Positions 1 to 7,984 of a stretch of DNA of 20,275 nt are shown piece after piece (position 1 is the stretch's first letter; each line of letters begins with the position of its first letter). The translations under genes and the position numbers were made by a program. Source of the DNA: Oscillospiraceae bacterium (lineage in GTDB: Bacteria > Bacillota > Clostridia > UMGS1810); assembly GCA_022769845.1 (NCBI GenBank), contig JALEIO010000129.1, forward strand, positions 1 to 20,275. Direction: 5' to 3'. The notes beneath the pieces are model-generated. The model was not told the DNA's origin, made no database searches, and saw nothing but the letters and a program-made list of their open reading frames with translations.

Positions 1-1281
1 TCGTCAACAACGTTTAAGATTAATAAGGATGCCTTTGATAAATGGGGATTCAAAAATTCGTGGACGGCGGAAGAATTAGGTATTGTCAAAGAGGATTCGG
101 AGTCTGAAAATCAGTATCTGCAAAGAGTTGGCAATGCCGCTTTTGGAGAATTTAATAAAAACTTTAATACTTCACAAATTATAAGCGCAATTCTTGCTGA
201 TTGTCCTTACGATTTATACTGGTTTGACAAATCGGAAACAGGCGGCATTGCAAGCGGAGGATATACAGTAAGTGATAACAGAATTGATTTTTATGTTGAT
301 TGTTTAATCTTTTCGTTCAGCGTTGCCAAAAACTATAAAGCGGAAAATTATAATCAGAATAACCCGGAAGTTGATGTTTCAAAAACATCTGCAGCTTTGA
401 ATGCGGCAAACTACGCAAAAGAGATTGTTGAAAAATATAAAAATCTTCCTGATTATCAAAAACTTAAGGCATACCGCGATGTTATATGCGAACTTACGTT
501 GTATAATACCGATGCGGCTGAAAACGATATTGCCTATGGCGATGAGTGGCAGATTATTTATGTATTTGACAAAAATAACAAAACGAACGTTGTGTGTGAA
601 GGCTATTCAAAGGCTTTCCAGTATTTGTTTGATTTATCAACGTTTAAAAATGATATTAAATGCTATACCGTTACCGGTGTGACGAGCAGCGGAAGCGGAG
701 CAGGCGACCATATGTGGAATATAGTTAAAATGGAGGACGGAAAGAGTTATCTTGTAGATGTTACAAACAGCGATACAGGTTCTATCGGTCAAAGAGGCGA
801 TTTGTTTCTTGCGGGAACGGCAGGAAGCATAAGTTCAGGATATAGTTTTACTATTGACGCATATAACAGCATTAAATATTATTTTTCCGACAGCAGTATA
901 AATTTGTGGGGCACGGATGAAAATAGCATTCTCAACTTAAGCGGTACAAATTATGCTTATGATAAAAAAGTTACTCCGTCCGGCAGTTATAAAAATGACC
1001 TTGAAATTGAAAAAACATATGGCGGATTGGAAAAAGTGAATGTAAAAATAACTTCCAAATCCGGAAAGAGCGTACCTGCACTTAAGGTTTACATAATAGT
1101 TTATGACTCTGACGGAAAAATTGTAAGCATCAGCACACAGCCATATAAAGCTTCATCACAAAAAACTGATATTCCGCTAAACAAACCTGCTTTGGAAGAA
1201 AATCAAACATATAAAATTTTTGTTTGGACGGATGATACAATTCCGCTTCTAAGTTCGATTAACGATTTAAAAGCGTTTTAA
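1..1281 (+). CDS. Transglutaminase-like surface protein, 3' part (5' end outside window)
   Basis: The reading frame is open from base 1, so the gene starts upstream of the window; 426 residues are visible. A transglutaminase/cysteine-protease-like core is recognisable by its triad: Cys at 595-597 in a VVCEGYS context, His at 709-711 in GDHMWN, and Asp at 757-759 in LVDVTNSD. This Cys-His-Asp order and spacing is that of the transglutaminase-like superfamily. The last ~100 residues (about 990-1278) look like a beta-sandwich accessory domain ending in KIFVWTDD and a short Leu/Ser tail, resembling C-terminal modules common in secreted clostridial proteins (inference from memory). The protein is probably extracellular and may crosslink or cleave peptide bonds at the cell surface; its substrate is unknown. 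No terminator is seen before the AraC gene 50 bases downstream, so the two may be co-transcribed. Confidence 0.75.
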   Translation, partial: SSTTFKINKDAFDKWGFKNSWTAEELGIVKEDSESENQYLQRVGNAAFGEFNKNFNTSQIISAILADCPYDLYWFDKSETGGIASGGYTVSDNRIDFYVDCLIFSFSVAKNYKAENYNQNNPEVDVSKTSAALNAANYAKEIVEKYKNLPDYQKLKAYRDVICELTLYNTDAAENDIAYGDEWQIIYVFDKNNKTNVVCEGYSKAFQYLFDLSTFKNDIKCYTVTGVTSSGSGAGDHMWNIVKMEDGKSYLVDVTNSDTGSIGQRGDLFLAGTAGSISSGYSFTIDAYNSIKYYFSDSSINLWGTDENSILNLSGTNYAYDKKVTPSGSYKNDLEIEKTYGGLEKVNVKITSKSGKSVPALKVYIIVYDSDGKIVSISTQPYKASSQKTDIPLNKPALEENQTYKIFVWTDDTIPLLSSINDLKAF

Positions 1282-1331
1282 ATTATAAAGAATTACTCCC
1301 ACAAAGTATGTTAAAACGGAGGTGGTAATTT

Positions 1332-2153
1332 TTGCAGATTTATTCTTATCAAATTAATCCGTTTGTGCGATTTTCCGGGTACAGAACCAATAGCACTTCA
1401 ATGAGCAAAAAGGTTTATGCCCGTGACGAACGAATGTTTTATTTTGTAAAGGGCGAGGCAAAATTTGAAATAAACGGCACCCCTTATACTGCAAAATGCG
1501 GCGATTTGTTCATTATACCGCCAATGACACCGTATTGTATTCCGGATAATAACACCGCAGAATACTATCTTGTGAATTTTGATTACACAATGCAGTATAA
1601 GCATATTGCGCGCGCCATTCCCGTACATACTAAAAAATGTGAGCCGCTGTATGCGATTGAAATTATTGATTTCCCGCAGTTTAAAAATGAAATTTCGGTA
1701 AACATTAAGGCTGTTGAGCAGTATTTTTCCGCTATGACGGATTTATACAAAAACAAGCCGATATATTTCAGGTGCGATATGAACGCTTATTTTACGCTTA
1801 TTTTGTCATCTGTTTTCAGAAAAATCATCAACAAAAAATCGGACAAAAACATTTCGATGATTATAGATTACATAAATTCTCATTATATTGAGAATCTAAC
1901 CAACGAAGAAATAGGCAAATTTTTTAATTATCACCCGAATTATATAAACAGGCTTTTTGTACGAAAAACCGGTATGACGCTGCACAAATATCTTATAAAT
2001 TACCGTGTTGAAAAGGCGATAAATCTTTTGGACGAAACAAATATGTCCATTTCGGAAATTGCCGTAAAAACAGGTTGGCCGTCGGTAAGTGCATTTTCAA
2101 ATTATTTCAAAAAAAGCACGGGATATTCTCCCAGCAGCTTCAGGGTAAAATAA
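1332..2153 (+). CDS. AraC-family transcriptional regulator
   Basis: A 273-residue protein with the usual AraC-family two-part layout. Residues ~20-85 form a cupin-like sensing domain (motifs such as GEAKFEINGTPY and CGDLFIIPP). Residues ~175-273 form the double helix-turn-helix DNA-binding domain: first HTH about 190-211 (NEEIGKFFNYHPNYINRLF), second about 238-262, ending in the typical TGYSPSSFR. The start is a TTG at 1332, chosen because a strong GGAGGTGG site (1318-1325) sits at the right distance and no in-frame ATG precedes it. It probably senses a sugar or related small ligand and activates nearby genes. Its neighbours are a transglutaminase-like gene upstream and a convergent surface-protein gene downstream, so its target is not evident. 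It is an intact relative in size and layout of the interrupted gene at 17853. Confidence 0.88.
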   Translation: MQIYSYQINPFVRFSGYRTNSTSMSKKVYARDERMFYFVKGEAKFEINGTPYTAKCGDLFIIPPMTPYCIPDNNTAEYYLVNFDYTMQYKHIARAIPVHTKKCEPLYAIEIIDFPQFKNEISVNIKAVEQYFSAMTDLYKNKPIYFRCDMNAYFTLILSSVFRKIINKKSDKNISMIIDYINSHYIENLTNEEIGKFFNYHPNYINRLFVRKTGMTLHKYLINYRVEKAINLLDETNMSISEIAVKTGWPSVSAFSNYFKKSTGYSPSSFRVK

Positions 2154-2183
2154 AAAAGGGCGATGGTTTCATCGTCCTTTTTT
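2152..2183. terminator. Bidirectional rho-independent terminator
   Basis: A near-perfect hairpin has stem arms 2157-2165 and 2170-2178 (AGGGCGATG / CATCGTCCT, one G-T pair) and a four-base loop. It is flanked by six A on the left (2152-2157) and six T on the right (2178-2183), so it has a U-tract in both directions. It lies between the convergent stops of the AraC gene and the SLH surface-protein gene and overlaps the AraC stop codon. Confidence 0.88.
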
Positions 2184-2187
2184 GTGT

Positions 2188-3777
2188 CTACAAAAGGTTT
2201 GCAAAATTTAGCAAATTGTATGTCATAACCGCGATTTGCGCGCGCGTTGCGTTTGTTTGCGGGTTTATTTCAATGTCGCTGATTGGCAAAATATTTTTTT
2301 CGTAGCAAAACGCAAGTGAATTTTTTGCCCAATCGCTAACTGTAATATAGTCGTCAAACGCCGCAAGAATATCGCGTGCGCTATCTTCTGAATAGGTACT
2401 TTCAAATCCGCATAAAGCCGCGCCGCGTGCAATCATAACGGCAGCTTCTTCCTTTGTAATAAAGCCGTCAGGATTAAATTCATTTTCAGAAATTCCCTTT
2501 ACAATGCCGTAATTACAGCAAACTGACACAGCGTTATAATACCAATCGCTTTGCGCAACGTCATAAAAACTAATTTCGCTCGTTTTTGTAATACCTAATG
2601 CTTTTGATATAATAGCCGCAAATTCCGCGCGCGTAACGTTGGAATCCGGGTCAAAAATTTCATTGCTTTTTCCGTTTATAATTCCTCTGTTGGCAAGAGC
2701 CTCAATTTGCAATCTCGAACTGTGGTCTGCAATATCCGCAAAGGTTTTTTCGCAAATAATATTCTGCTTTGTAATGTCGGAATTTCTGCTTTGCAGTCCT
2801 GTGCTTTCTAAAATGTCAAAATTTTTCTCAACATCGGTCATATCATAAATTGAATTTTTATTTTCGTTAAATCTTTTAACGGCTGAGATTGCACAAAGCG
2901 CCTGTTCGGTTGCCATTTGACTTGAGCCGCTTTTGTCCGACGTATGATAAAATGCACCGTTATTATCGTAAAAAGTCATAAGATTGTCAAGAGCTGTTTT
3001 TCCGTTTTTTACAAATCGTGCATCTTTTAAAGAAATTTTAAGAGTGCACAGTGCGCATATAACCTGCGATACGCTTTCGGAGGTTTCGACGCCGTAGGTA
3101 GAAAAGCCGCCGCTTTCGTTCTGCGACTCGGACAAAAATAAAACGGCCGCATTCACTGCATTTTCAACTTCGCTTCGACTTTGATATTTTGCAAGCGCGC
3201 ACAGTGCCATTGCGGTAACATCAACGTCTGAAGAGCCGCCGCCGTTAAGCGACCAGCCACCGTCGCGGTTTTGCAATGAAAGAATTTTTTCAACATACAT
3301 ATCACGGGTAGCGATATTTTCCGAATCTTTGGGTATTTCATAATTTTTACTGTCAAGCGCAATAAGTGCCCATGCAGCGCCGTTAGTTCCCTGCCACACA
3401 GTATTTTCAAAGTCGGCGAGCGGCGCAAGAAGATTGTATCCGCAAACATTTTCGGGATTTTTTCCGATTGCCGTAAGTGCGAGAATTACTCTTGAATATT
3501 CGGTATATTTTTTATCGTGCAAAATACCGTTTTTGCTTTTTAGGTAATTTTCAAGATTTACATAGTATTTTTCAAAATAATCCTGCGAAATGTCTGCACC
3601 GCTTCGGGCAAGGCCTATAACCGTCCATTCTCCGCCTATTGACGAAACGGTGGGGTCGGGTATGGATTTTTGTATAAATTGAGCCGCGCCTTGATAAACT
3701 GCGTTTACATCAGCATCGGCATATGCAAATGTAAACACCATTGTTAATATCAGCAATATGCAAAGTGATTTTTTCAT
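2188..3777 (-). CDS. Exported alpha/alpha-toroid protein with three C-terminal SLH domains
   Basis: A 529-residue protein. Residues 1-20 are a signal peptide (MKK, hydrophobic core, AYA-DA cleavage site). Residues ~25-305 carry helical repeats of the terpene-cyclase/prenyltransferase toroid type, with QNRDGGW (169-175), QNESGGF (219-225) and DNNGAF (271-276) turns each followed by an AL-rich helix. Three SLH domains follow at about 346-394, 404-455 and 474-523 (FADI..., FYDV..DWYYNAV..., ATRAQIA...), which normally anchor proteins to the cell wall via pyruvylated polymer. The position of the cyclase DXDD motif reads DVDV (184-187), so cyclase activity is unlikely. The same fold occurs in transcobalamin-like binding proteins, so ligand binding on the outer surface is an alternative. 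The RBS GAGGTG (complement of 3783-3788) supports this ATG. No clear promoter of its own was found. Confidence 0.85.
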   Translation of the reverse strand: MKKSLCILLILTMVFTFAYADADVNAVYQGAAQFIQKSIPDPTVSSIGGEWTVIGLARSGADISQDYFEKYYVNLENYLKSKNGILHDKKYTEYSRVILALTAIGKNPENVCGYNLLAPLADFENTVWQGTNGAAWALIALDSKNYEIPKDSENIATRDMYVEKILSLQNRDGGWSLNGGGSSDVDVTAMALCALAKYQSRSEVENAVNAAVLFLSESQNESGGFSTYGVETSESVSQVICALCTLKISLKDARFVKNGKTALDNLMTFYDNNGAFYHTSDKSGSSQMATEQALCAISAVKRFNENKNSIYDMTDVEKNFDILESTGLQSRNSDITKQNIICEKTFADIADHSSRLQIEALANRGIINGKSNEIFDPDSNVTRAEFAAIISKALGITKTSEISFYDVAQSDWYYNAVSVCCNYGIVKGISENEFNPDGFITKEEAAVMIARGAALCGFESTYSEDSARDILAAFDDYITVSDWAKNSLAFCYEKNILPISDIEINPQTNATRAQIAVMTYNLLNFANLL

Positions 3778-3788
3778 TTTTTCACCTC

Positions 3789-3823
3789 AAAAAATACGGA
3801 GCGATGCTTTGCCGATCGCCCCG
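3789..3823 (-). terminator. Rho-independent terminator of purA
   Basis: Read on the minus strand, CGGGGCGAT (3823-3815) pairs with ATCGCTCCG (3805-3797) across a nine-base loop with one G-U pair. One A later comes six T (complement of 3794-3789). On the plus strand the G-U position is an A-C mismatch, so the structure is built for the minus strand. It lies 19 bases past the purA stop and its U-tract abuts the RBS of the SLH-protein gene. Confidence 0.75.
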
Positions 3824-3841
3824 TTTAAAATTATTATTGAA

Positions 3842-5113
3842 TTATCTTATCAAATTTTGCTCTCGGTTAGGGCCTACGCCGACCATAGAAACCTTGCATC
3901 CGCATATTTCTTCAATACGGCTAATGTATTTTTTAGCGTTTTCGGGAAGCTCATCAAAGCTTTTAACACCCGAAATATCACCACTCCAGCCGTCTAATTC
4001 TTCATAAACGGGCTCGCAGAGCGCAAGCTCTTCAAGGCTTGGTGGAAATTCGTTTATAATTTCGTCGCCCTTTTTGTATGCAACACAGATTTTAACCTTG
4101 TCAAGACCGCTTAAGGTGTCAATTTTGTTAACCGAAAGTGCTGTAAGGCCGCTTGTTCTTACGGCAAATTTAACAATAACCGCGTCAAACCAGCCGCATC
4201 GTCTCGGACGCTTTGTAACAGTGCCGTATTCAAAGCCTTTTTCGCGGATTTCGTCACCTGTTTTATCAAAAAGTTCGGTGGGGAACGGTCCTTTTCCGAC
4301 TCTTGTTGTATATGCCTTAACAACACCGAGGCACTCGTCAATCATAGTAGGTCCAATGCCGGTTCCTATGCAGACACCGCCCGAAACAGGGTGTGACGAG
4401 GTTACATACGGATATGTTCCGAGGTCAATGTCAAGAAGTGTGCCTTGAGCGCCCTCAAAAAGCACCTTTTTGCCTGCCTTTATTTCATTATACAAAATTG
4501 CTGTTGTGTCTGCGGCATATTTTTTAAGCCTTTTTGCGTAGGTAAGATAATCGGCTATGATTTCATCGGCATTAACGCCTTCGCCGCCATATATTTTTTC
4601 GATAATCTGATTTTTAATTTTAACATTTGCGCGAACCTTTTTAATAAAAACTTCTTCATTCATAAGGTCGCATACTCTTATGCCGATTCGTTCGGCTTTG
4701 TCCATATAGCAGGGGCCGATACCGCTTTTTGTTGTGCCGATATCGCCTTCGCCCTTTGCCTTTTCGGAAAGTGTATCCAAAACGATATGATACGGCATAA
4801 TAAGGTGCGCTCTTAAATCAAGACGCAAATTTTCGGTGGAAACGCCTTTGGAGTTTAACATATCCATTTCCTCCAAAAGAACCTTTGGCGATACCACTAC
4901 GCCGTTGCCTATAATGCAGAGTGTGTTTTTGTTTATAATTCCCGAAGGCGTAAGACGAAGCTTGTACTGTTCGCCGTTTGCCTCAACGGTGTGACCTGCA
5001 TTGTTGCCGCCCTGCGAGCGAACAACAACGTCTGACATTCCTGCCAATATATCTACAATTTTGCCTTTGCCTTCGTCGCCCCACTGTGCGCCGATTACTA
5101 CCTTTGTGGGCAT
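3842..5113 (-). CDS. purA: Adenylosuccinate synthetase
   Basis: PurA joins IMP and aspartate using GTP to form adenylosuccinate, the first committed step from IMP to AMP, in the cytosol. The 423-residue length is normal for the family. The N-terminus is diagnostic: GAQWGDEGKGK (8-18) is the GTP-binding loop with catalytic Asp13, and NNAGHTV holds catalytic His41. Further signatures include the GTTKSGIGPCY segment, FEGAQGTLLDIDLGTYPYVTSS, TTRVGKGPFPTE, and the C-terminal VGVGPNREQ guanine-binding motif. A strong AAGGAGG site (complement of 5121-5127) precedes the ATG. The gene is the second of a minus-strand pair behind the DUF1858 gene, separated by 45 bases that hold a hairpin, and is followed by its own terminator. 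No truncation or odd residue was noticed. Confidence 0.97.
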   Translation of the reverse strand: MPTKVVIGAQWGDEGKGKIVDILAGMSDVVVRSQGGNNAGHTVEANGEQYKLRLTPSGIINKNTLCIIGNGVVVSPKVLLEEMDMLNSKGVSTENLRLDLRAHLIMPYHIVLDTLSEKAKGEGDIGTTKSGIGPCYMDKAERIGIRVCDLMNEEVFIKKVRANVKIKNQIIEKIYGGEGVNADEIIADYLTYAKRLKKYAADTTAILYNEIKAGKKVLFEGAQGTLLDIDLGTYPYVTSSHPVSGGVCIGTGIGPTMIDECLGVVKAYTTRVGKGPFPTELFDKTGDEIREKGFEYGTVTKRPRRCGWFDAVIVKFAVRTSGLTALSVNKIDTLSGLDKVKICVAYKKGDEIINEFPPSLEELALCEPVYEELDGWSGDISGVKSFDELPENAKKYISRIEEICGCKVSMVGVGPNREQNLIR

Positions 5114-5136
5114 TGCAAATCCTCCTTAAAATATGT

Positions 5137-5165
5137 AAAGTAAGGCTTAATAAAAGCCTTACTTT
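5137..5165 (-). terminator. Intercistronic hairpin between the DUF1858 gene and purA
   Basis: A perfect 12-bp stem (AAAGTAAGGCTT 5137-5148 / AAGCCTTACTTT 5154-5165) has a five-base loop and includes the stop codon of the DUF1858 gene. On the minus strand it is followed by ACATATTTTA, only a weak U-tract, so it may be a leaky terminator or an mRNA-stabilising or processing element that lowers purA relative to the upstream gene. On the plus strand it is followed by a better T-run, but no plus gene ends here. Confidence 0.55.
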
Positions 5166-5362
5166 GTTTTTAAATATTCGTTGATTTTGTTTACAAGCTC
5201 GTCAGCGTCAACACCGTGTACCGCGCAAGCTTCTTCGATTGATTCGCCCGAAGCTGAAGGGCAGCCCAGACAGTGCATTCCGATTTCAAAGAAAAAGGGA
5301 GCTGTTCCTGCGTCAATTTTCAAAACGTCTGCAATAATGGTATTTTTATCGATAGTTGCCAT
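5159..5362 (-). CDS. DUF1858 / hybrid-cluster-protein-associated disulfide domain protein
   Basis: A 67-residue protein that fills a single DUF1858 domain (related to the TIGR03980 'redox-associated disulfide' family). The hallmark is the MHCLGCPSA segment, with two Cys separated by two residues at about 30-33, preceded by the typical start IDKNTIIADVLKIDAGTAPF. The Cys pair is expected to be redox-active or metal-binding; no enzymatic reaction is established for the family. A GGAGGAA RBS (complement of 5369-5375) supports the start. It is the first gene after the promoter at 5409-5437 and sits directly before purA; no functional link to purine synthesis is known, so the pairing may be only positional. 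Confidence 0.85.
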   Translation of the reverse strand: MATIDKNTIIADVLKIDAGTAPFFFEIGMHCLGCPSASGESIEEACAVHGVDADELVNKINEYLKTK

Positions 5363-5408
5363 TGTAAATTCCTCCTATGTTATAACTTTGTGAAATAATA
5401 CACAAATT

Positions 5409-5437
5409 ATTATACTACTAATTTTTCAAAAAATCAA
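5409..5437 (-). promoter_or_regulatory. SigA-type promoter for the DUF1858-purA operon
   Basis: On the minus strand TTGATT (complement of 5432-5437) is followed by 17 bases and then TATAAT (complement of 5409-5414). The spacing is ideal, and the site is ~47 bases upstream of the DUF1858 start codon. It lies back to back with the zapA promoter, 37 bases away. Confidence 0.8.
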
Positions 5438-5474
5438 TCCTTTTATTAATATTTATAATATTTTTCATAACACG

Positions 5475-5503
5475 TTGACATTTTTTGCGATTTGTGCGAT
5501 AAT
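5475..5503 (+). promoter_or_regulatory. SigA-type promoter for the zapA-led operon
   Basis: TTGACA (5475-5480), a 17-base spacer and GATAAT (5498-5503), preceded by a TG (5495-5496) giving an extended -10. This is one of the best promoter matches in the window. Transcription should begin near 5510, which rules out an upstream in-frame ATG at 5492 as the zapA start. Confidence 0.87.
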
Positions 5504-5551
5504 TATATGGAATATATTAAAATCTATAATTACGATACAGAGGTGAAAATT

Positions 5552-5911
5552 ATGAGCGGCAAAATACGGGTTTCGGTCAGAATTTACGGTCACGATTATA
5601 CGTTTACGGGCGCTGAAAGCGAAGAATATATTCAGAAGGTATGCTACAATATAGATAAAAAAATGCGAGATTTTCGTCAGCGCGACCCAAAGCTGAACGA
5701 AACGAAGCTTGCAATACTTACGGCGGTAAATACAGCCGATGAGCTTTTTAAAAACAAAGCGCTGCTTGATGAAACCATTGCCGATTTGAAAAAATACAAG
5801 GAGGAAGCTTTTAATGCAAAAAACAAGCTTCTTGTTCTTGAAAAGGAAAATGAATATTTGAAGGATGAAATTCAAAGTTTGAAAATAGAGCTGGCGAAAA
5901 ATGGAAAATAA
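5552..5911 (+). CDS. zapA: Cell division protein ZapA
   Basis: ZapA crosslinks and bundles FtsZ filaments and helps build the division ring at mid-cell. The 119-residue product begins MSGKIRVSVRIYGHDYTFTG, matching the ZapA N-terminal globular domain (about 5-60, with IYGHDYTF and ILTAVNTADE). It continues into a long charged coiled coil (about 65-115), as in the family. The ATG at 5552 is chosen because GAGGTG (5540-5545) is well placed; the longer reading from 5492 would begin inside the promoter's -10. The gene is first in the long plus-strand envelope/division operon and overlaps the start of the U32 gene by 11 bases, suggesting translational coupling. This zapA-U32 pairing is common in Firmicutes. 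Confidence 0.88.
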   Translation: MSGKIRVSVRIYGHDYTFTGAESEEYIQKVCYNIDKKMRDFRQRDPKLNETKLAILTAVNTADELFKNKALLDETIADLKKYKEEAFNAKNKLLVLEKENEYLKDEIQSLKIELAKNGK

Positions 5912-7982
5912 TATTGAAATTCTTGCTCCGGCAGGCGATTTTGAAACCTTTAAAGCCGCTGTAAACAACGGCGCCGACGCAGTGTATATCGGCGGCAAAA
6001 AATTCAGCGCGCGCAAAAATGCGGTAAATTTTTCGGATGATGAAATATTTGAGACGGTAAAATACGCGCATCTTCGCGGTGCAAAGGTTTATGTTACTCT
6101 GAATACGCTTTTAAAGGACAGTGAGCTTGAAGCGGCAGTTGAGTTTGTAAAACTGTGTGATGACGCAAACGTGGACGCGCTGATTATTCAGGATTTGGCA
6201 GTGCTTGAGATAATTAAAAGCTGCAATTCAAACATTTTGCCCCACGCAAGCACGCAGATGACAATTACAAATGTCAGCGGTGTGAAAAAGTGCGAAGAAA
6301 TGGGCTATACAAGGGTGGTACTGGCTCGTGAGCTTTCGTATGACGAAATAAAAAAAATAAGCGGAAAATCAAAGTGTGAGCTTGAGGTTTTTGTTCACGG
6401 CGCATTGTGTGTTTGCTGTTCGGGACAGTGCCTTTTAAGCAGCGTTATAGGCTCGCGGAGCGGAAATAGGGGAGACTGTGCCCAGCCGTGCAGGCTATGG
6501 TATAATCTTATTGATTACAGTGGCAAAAGAGTTTTTAAATCAAAAAAATATCTTATTTCATTAAAAGATTTATGTCTTGTCGACGATGTGGAAAAGCTTA
6601 AAAAAGCTGGTGTGAAATCACTCAAAATTGAGGGAAGAATGAAAAGCAAAGAGTATGTTTCACTTGTATCAAACGCATACTTTAATGCGAAAAAGGACGG
6701 TAGGGTTTCAGATAAAACAATAGCAGAGCTTGAAAATATTTTCAGTCGCTCGGGTTTTACAAAAGCATATTTTGATGCGCATATATGCCGCGATATGCTT
6801 AATTTTGACAGAAACAACGATTTGGTTTATAAAAATATAGATGAAAACGTTTTGAAAAAAGCGTCTGAAATGGCGAAAAACGAATACCGCAAACGAAAAA
6901 TCGATATATTTGTTAAAATTTTCGAGAATGAAAAACTTTCGGTTCGTTTTTCAGATAAATTCGGAAATGAAGTTTTGTATGAAAGCAGCATAATTGCACA
7001 AAAAGCGCAAAACGCCGCTCTTGACAAAGAAAAGCTTGAATTAAGCTTTTCAAAGCTTGGAGGTACCGCGTTTTCACTTGACAATTTTAATTGCGACATC
7101 GGTGAAAATTTGTTTGTATCCGCGAAGGATTTAAACTTTGTAAGGCGAGAGGGCATAAGACTTTTGGAGGAAAAAATCCTTTGCATAAACAATAAAAAAA
7201 CATTTAAAAATTTTGAATACAAGATAGAAGAACATAAAATTGAAAAAAGTGATTTTACCGTATCTGTGCGCACCTTTGAGCAGCTTGAAACGGTGCTGAA
7301 AGAAAAAATGTTTGCAAAAATTTTTGTGCCTTATTCGCTTTATAAGGACAATGAGAAAGTTTTAAAAAGCGATGGCAGAGTTGTATGTGTGCTTTATGAT
7401 ACCTTCGGCGATAAAATGCCTGATATTTCGCAAATTGATAGGGTTTCGGCTGTCAATATCGGACAGCTTGATATGTGCAGAGGAAAAGAAGCTTTTTCTG
7501 AAGCAAGTCTTAACATTACCAATTCGGTATCGCTTGATATATACAGAAAAATGGGCGTTTCGTGCGCGCATCTTTCAAATGAACTGACAATTATTGAAAT
7601 TAAAAATATTGTAAAATCCATTGATACAGAAATTACCGTTTACGGAAAAATTGCAGTTATGCTCACCAAAGCGTGCATTGTGAAAAACGGCATCGGAAAA
7701 TGCGGCTGTGAAGCGGAAAAGTTTTTATACACAGAGGACAGAACAGGCAGAAAATTTCCCGTTATTGCAAATAAGCTCAACTGCACAAATACAATTTTCA
7801 ACGCAAATCCGATTGTGATGTCGGACAGGCTTAATGAGCTTAAATCAATCGGCGTGCGGTACTTTCGGCTTGAATTTACCGATGAAAGCGCCGATATGGT
7901 AAAAAACATTATCAGGCTTTACAAAACGGGCGAAAAATGTGATTTTGACTTTACCAGAGGACATTATTACAGAGGTGTATAG
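5901..7982 (+). CDS. U32 family peptidase / RlhA-like 23S rRNA hydroxylation protein
   Basis: A 693-residue protein of the collagenase-like U32 family. The N-terminal TIM-barrel part starts IEILAPAGDFETFKAAVNNGADAVY, followed by the signature HGALC...SGQCLLSSVIGSRSGNRG and CAQPCR. The conserved cysteines Cys170, Cys177, Cys193 and Cys197 match those that in E. coli RlhA are thought to hold an iron-sulphur cluster. RlhA uses prephenate to hydroxylate 23S rRNA C2501. The additional C-terminal half (from about 400) fits the longer DUF3656-containing Firmicutes form. Function in this organism could be tRNA/rRNA hydroxylation or, by older annotation, proteolysis. The ATG lies inside the end of zapA with no strong RBS, so translation probably depends on coupling. 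Confidence 0.85.
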   Translation: MENNIEILAPAGDFETFKAAVNNGADAVYIGGKKFSARKNAVNFSDDEIFETVKYAHLRGAKVYVTLNTLLKDSELEAAVEFVKLCDDANVDALIIQDLAVLEIIKSCNSNILPHASTQMTITNVSGVKKCEEMGYTRVVLARELSYDEIKKISGKSKCELEVFVHGALCVCCSGQCLLSSVIGSRSGNRGDCAQPCRLWYNLIDYSGKRVFKSKKYLISLKDLCLVDDVEKLKKAGVKSLKIEGRMKSKEYVSLVSNAYFNAKKDGRVSDKTIAELENIFSRSGFTKAYFDAHICRDMLNFDRNNDLVYKNIDENVLKKASEMAKNEYRKRKIDIFVKIFENEKLSVRFSDKFGNEVLYESSIIAQKAQNAALDKEKLELSFSKLGGTAFSLDNFNCDIGENLFVSAKDLNFVRREGIRLLEEKILCINNKKTFKNFEYKIEEHKIEKSDFTVSVRTFEQLETVLKEKMFAKIFVPYSLYKDNEKVLKSDGRVVCVLYDTFGDKMPDISQIDRVSAVNIGQLDMCRGKEAFSEASLNITNSVSLDIYRKMGVSCAHLSNELTIIEIKNIVKSIDTEITVYGKIAVMLTKACIVKNGIGKCGCEAEKFLYTEDRTGRKFPVIANKLNCTNTIFNANPIVMSDRLNELKSIGVRYFRLEFTDESADMVKNIIRLYKTGEKCDFDFTRGHYYRGV

Positions 7983-7984
7983 AG

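Noticed and set aside
4074..4448. Open frame opposite purA
   Set aside because: It is a shadow of the conserved purA frame, lacks an RBS and resembles no known protein.
5492..5551. Longer zapA start at ATG 5492
   Set aside because: It lies within the spacer just upstream of the -10 of the promoter at 5475-5503, and ZapA homology and the RBS support ATG 5552.
5465..6016. Antisense open frame across zapA and the U32 gene start
   Set aside because: It has a low-complexity Phe/Ile/Lys-rich product typical of AT-rich antisense frames and no RBS.
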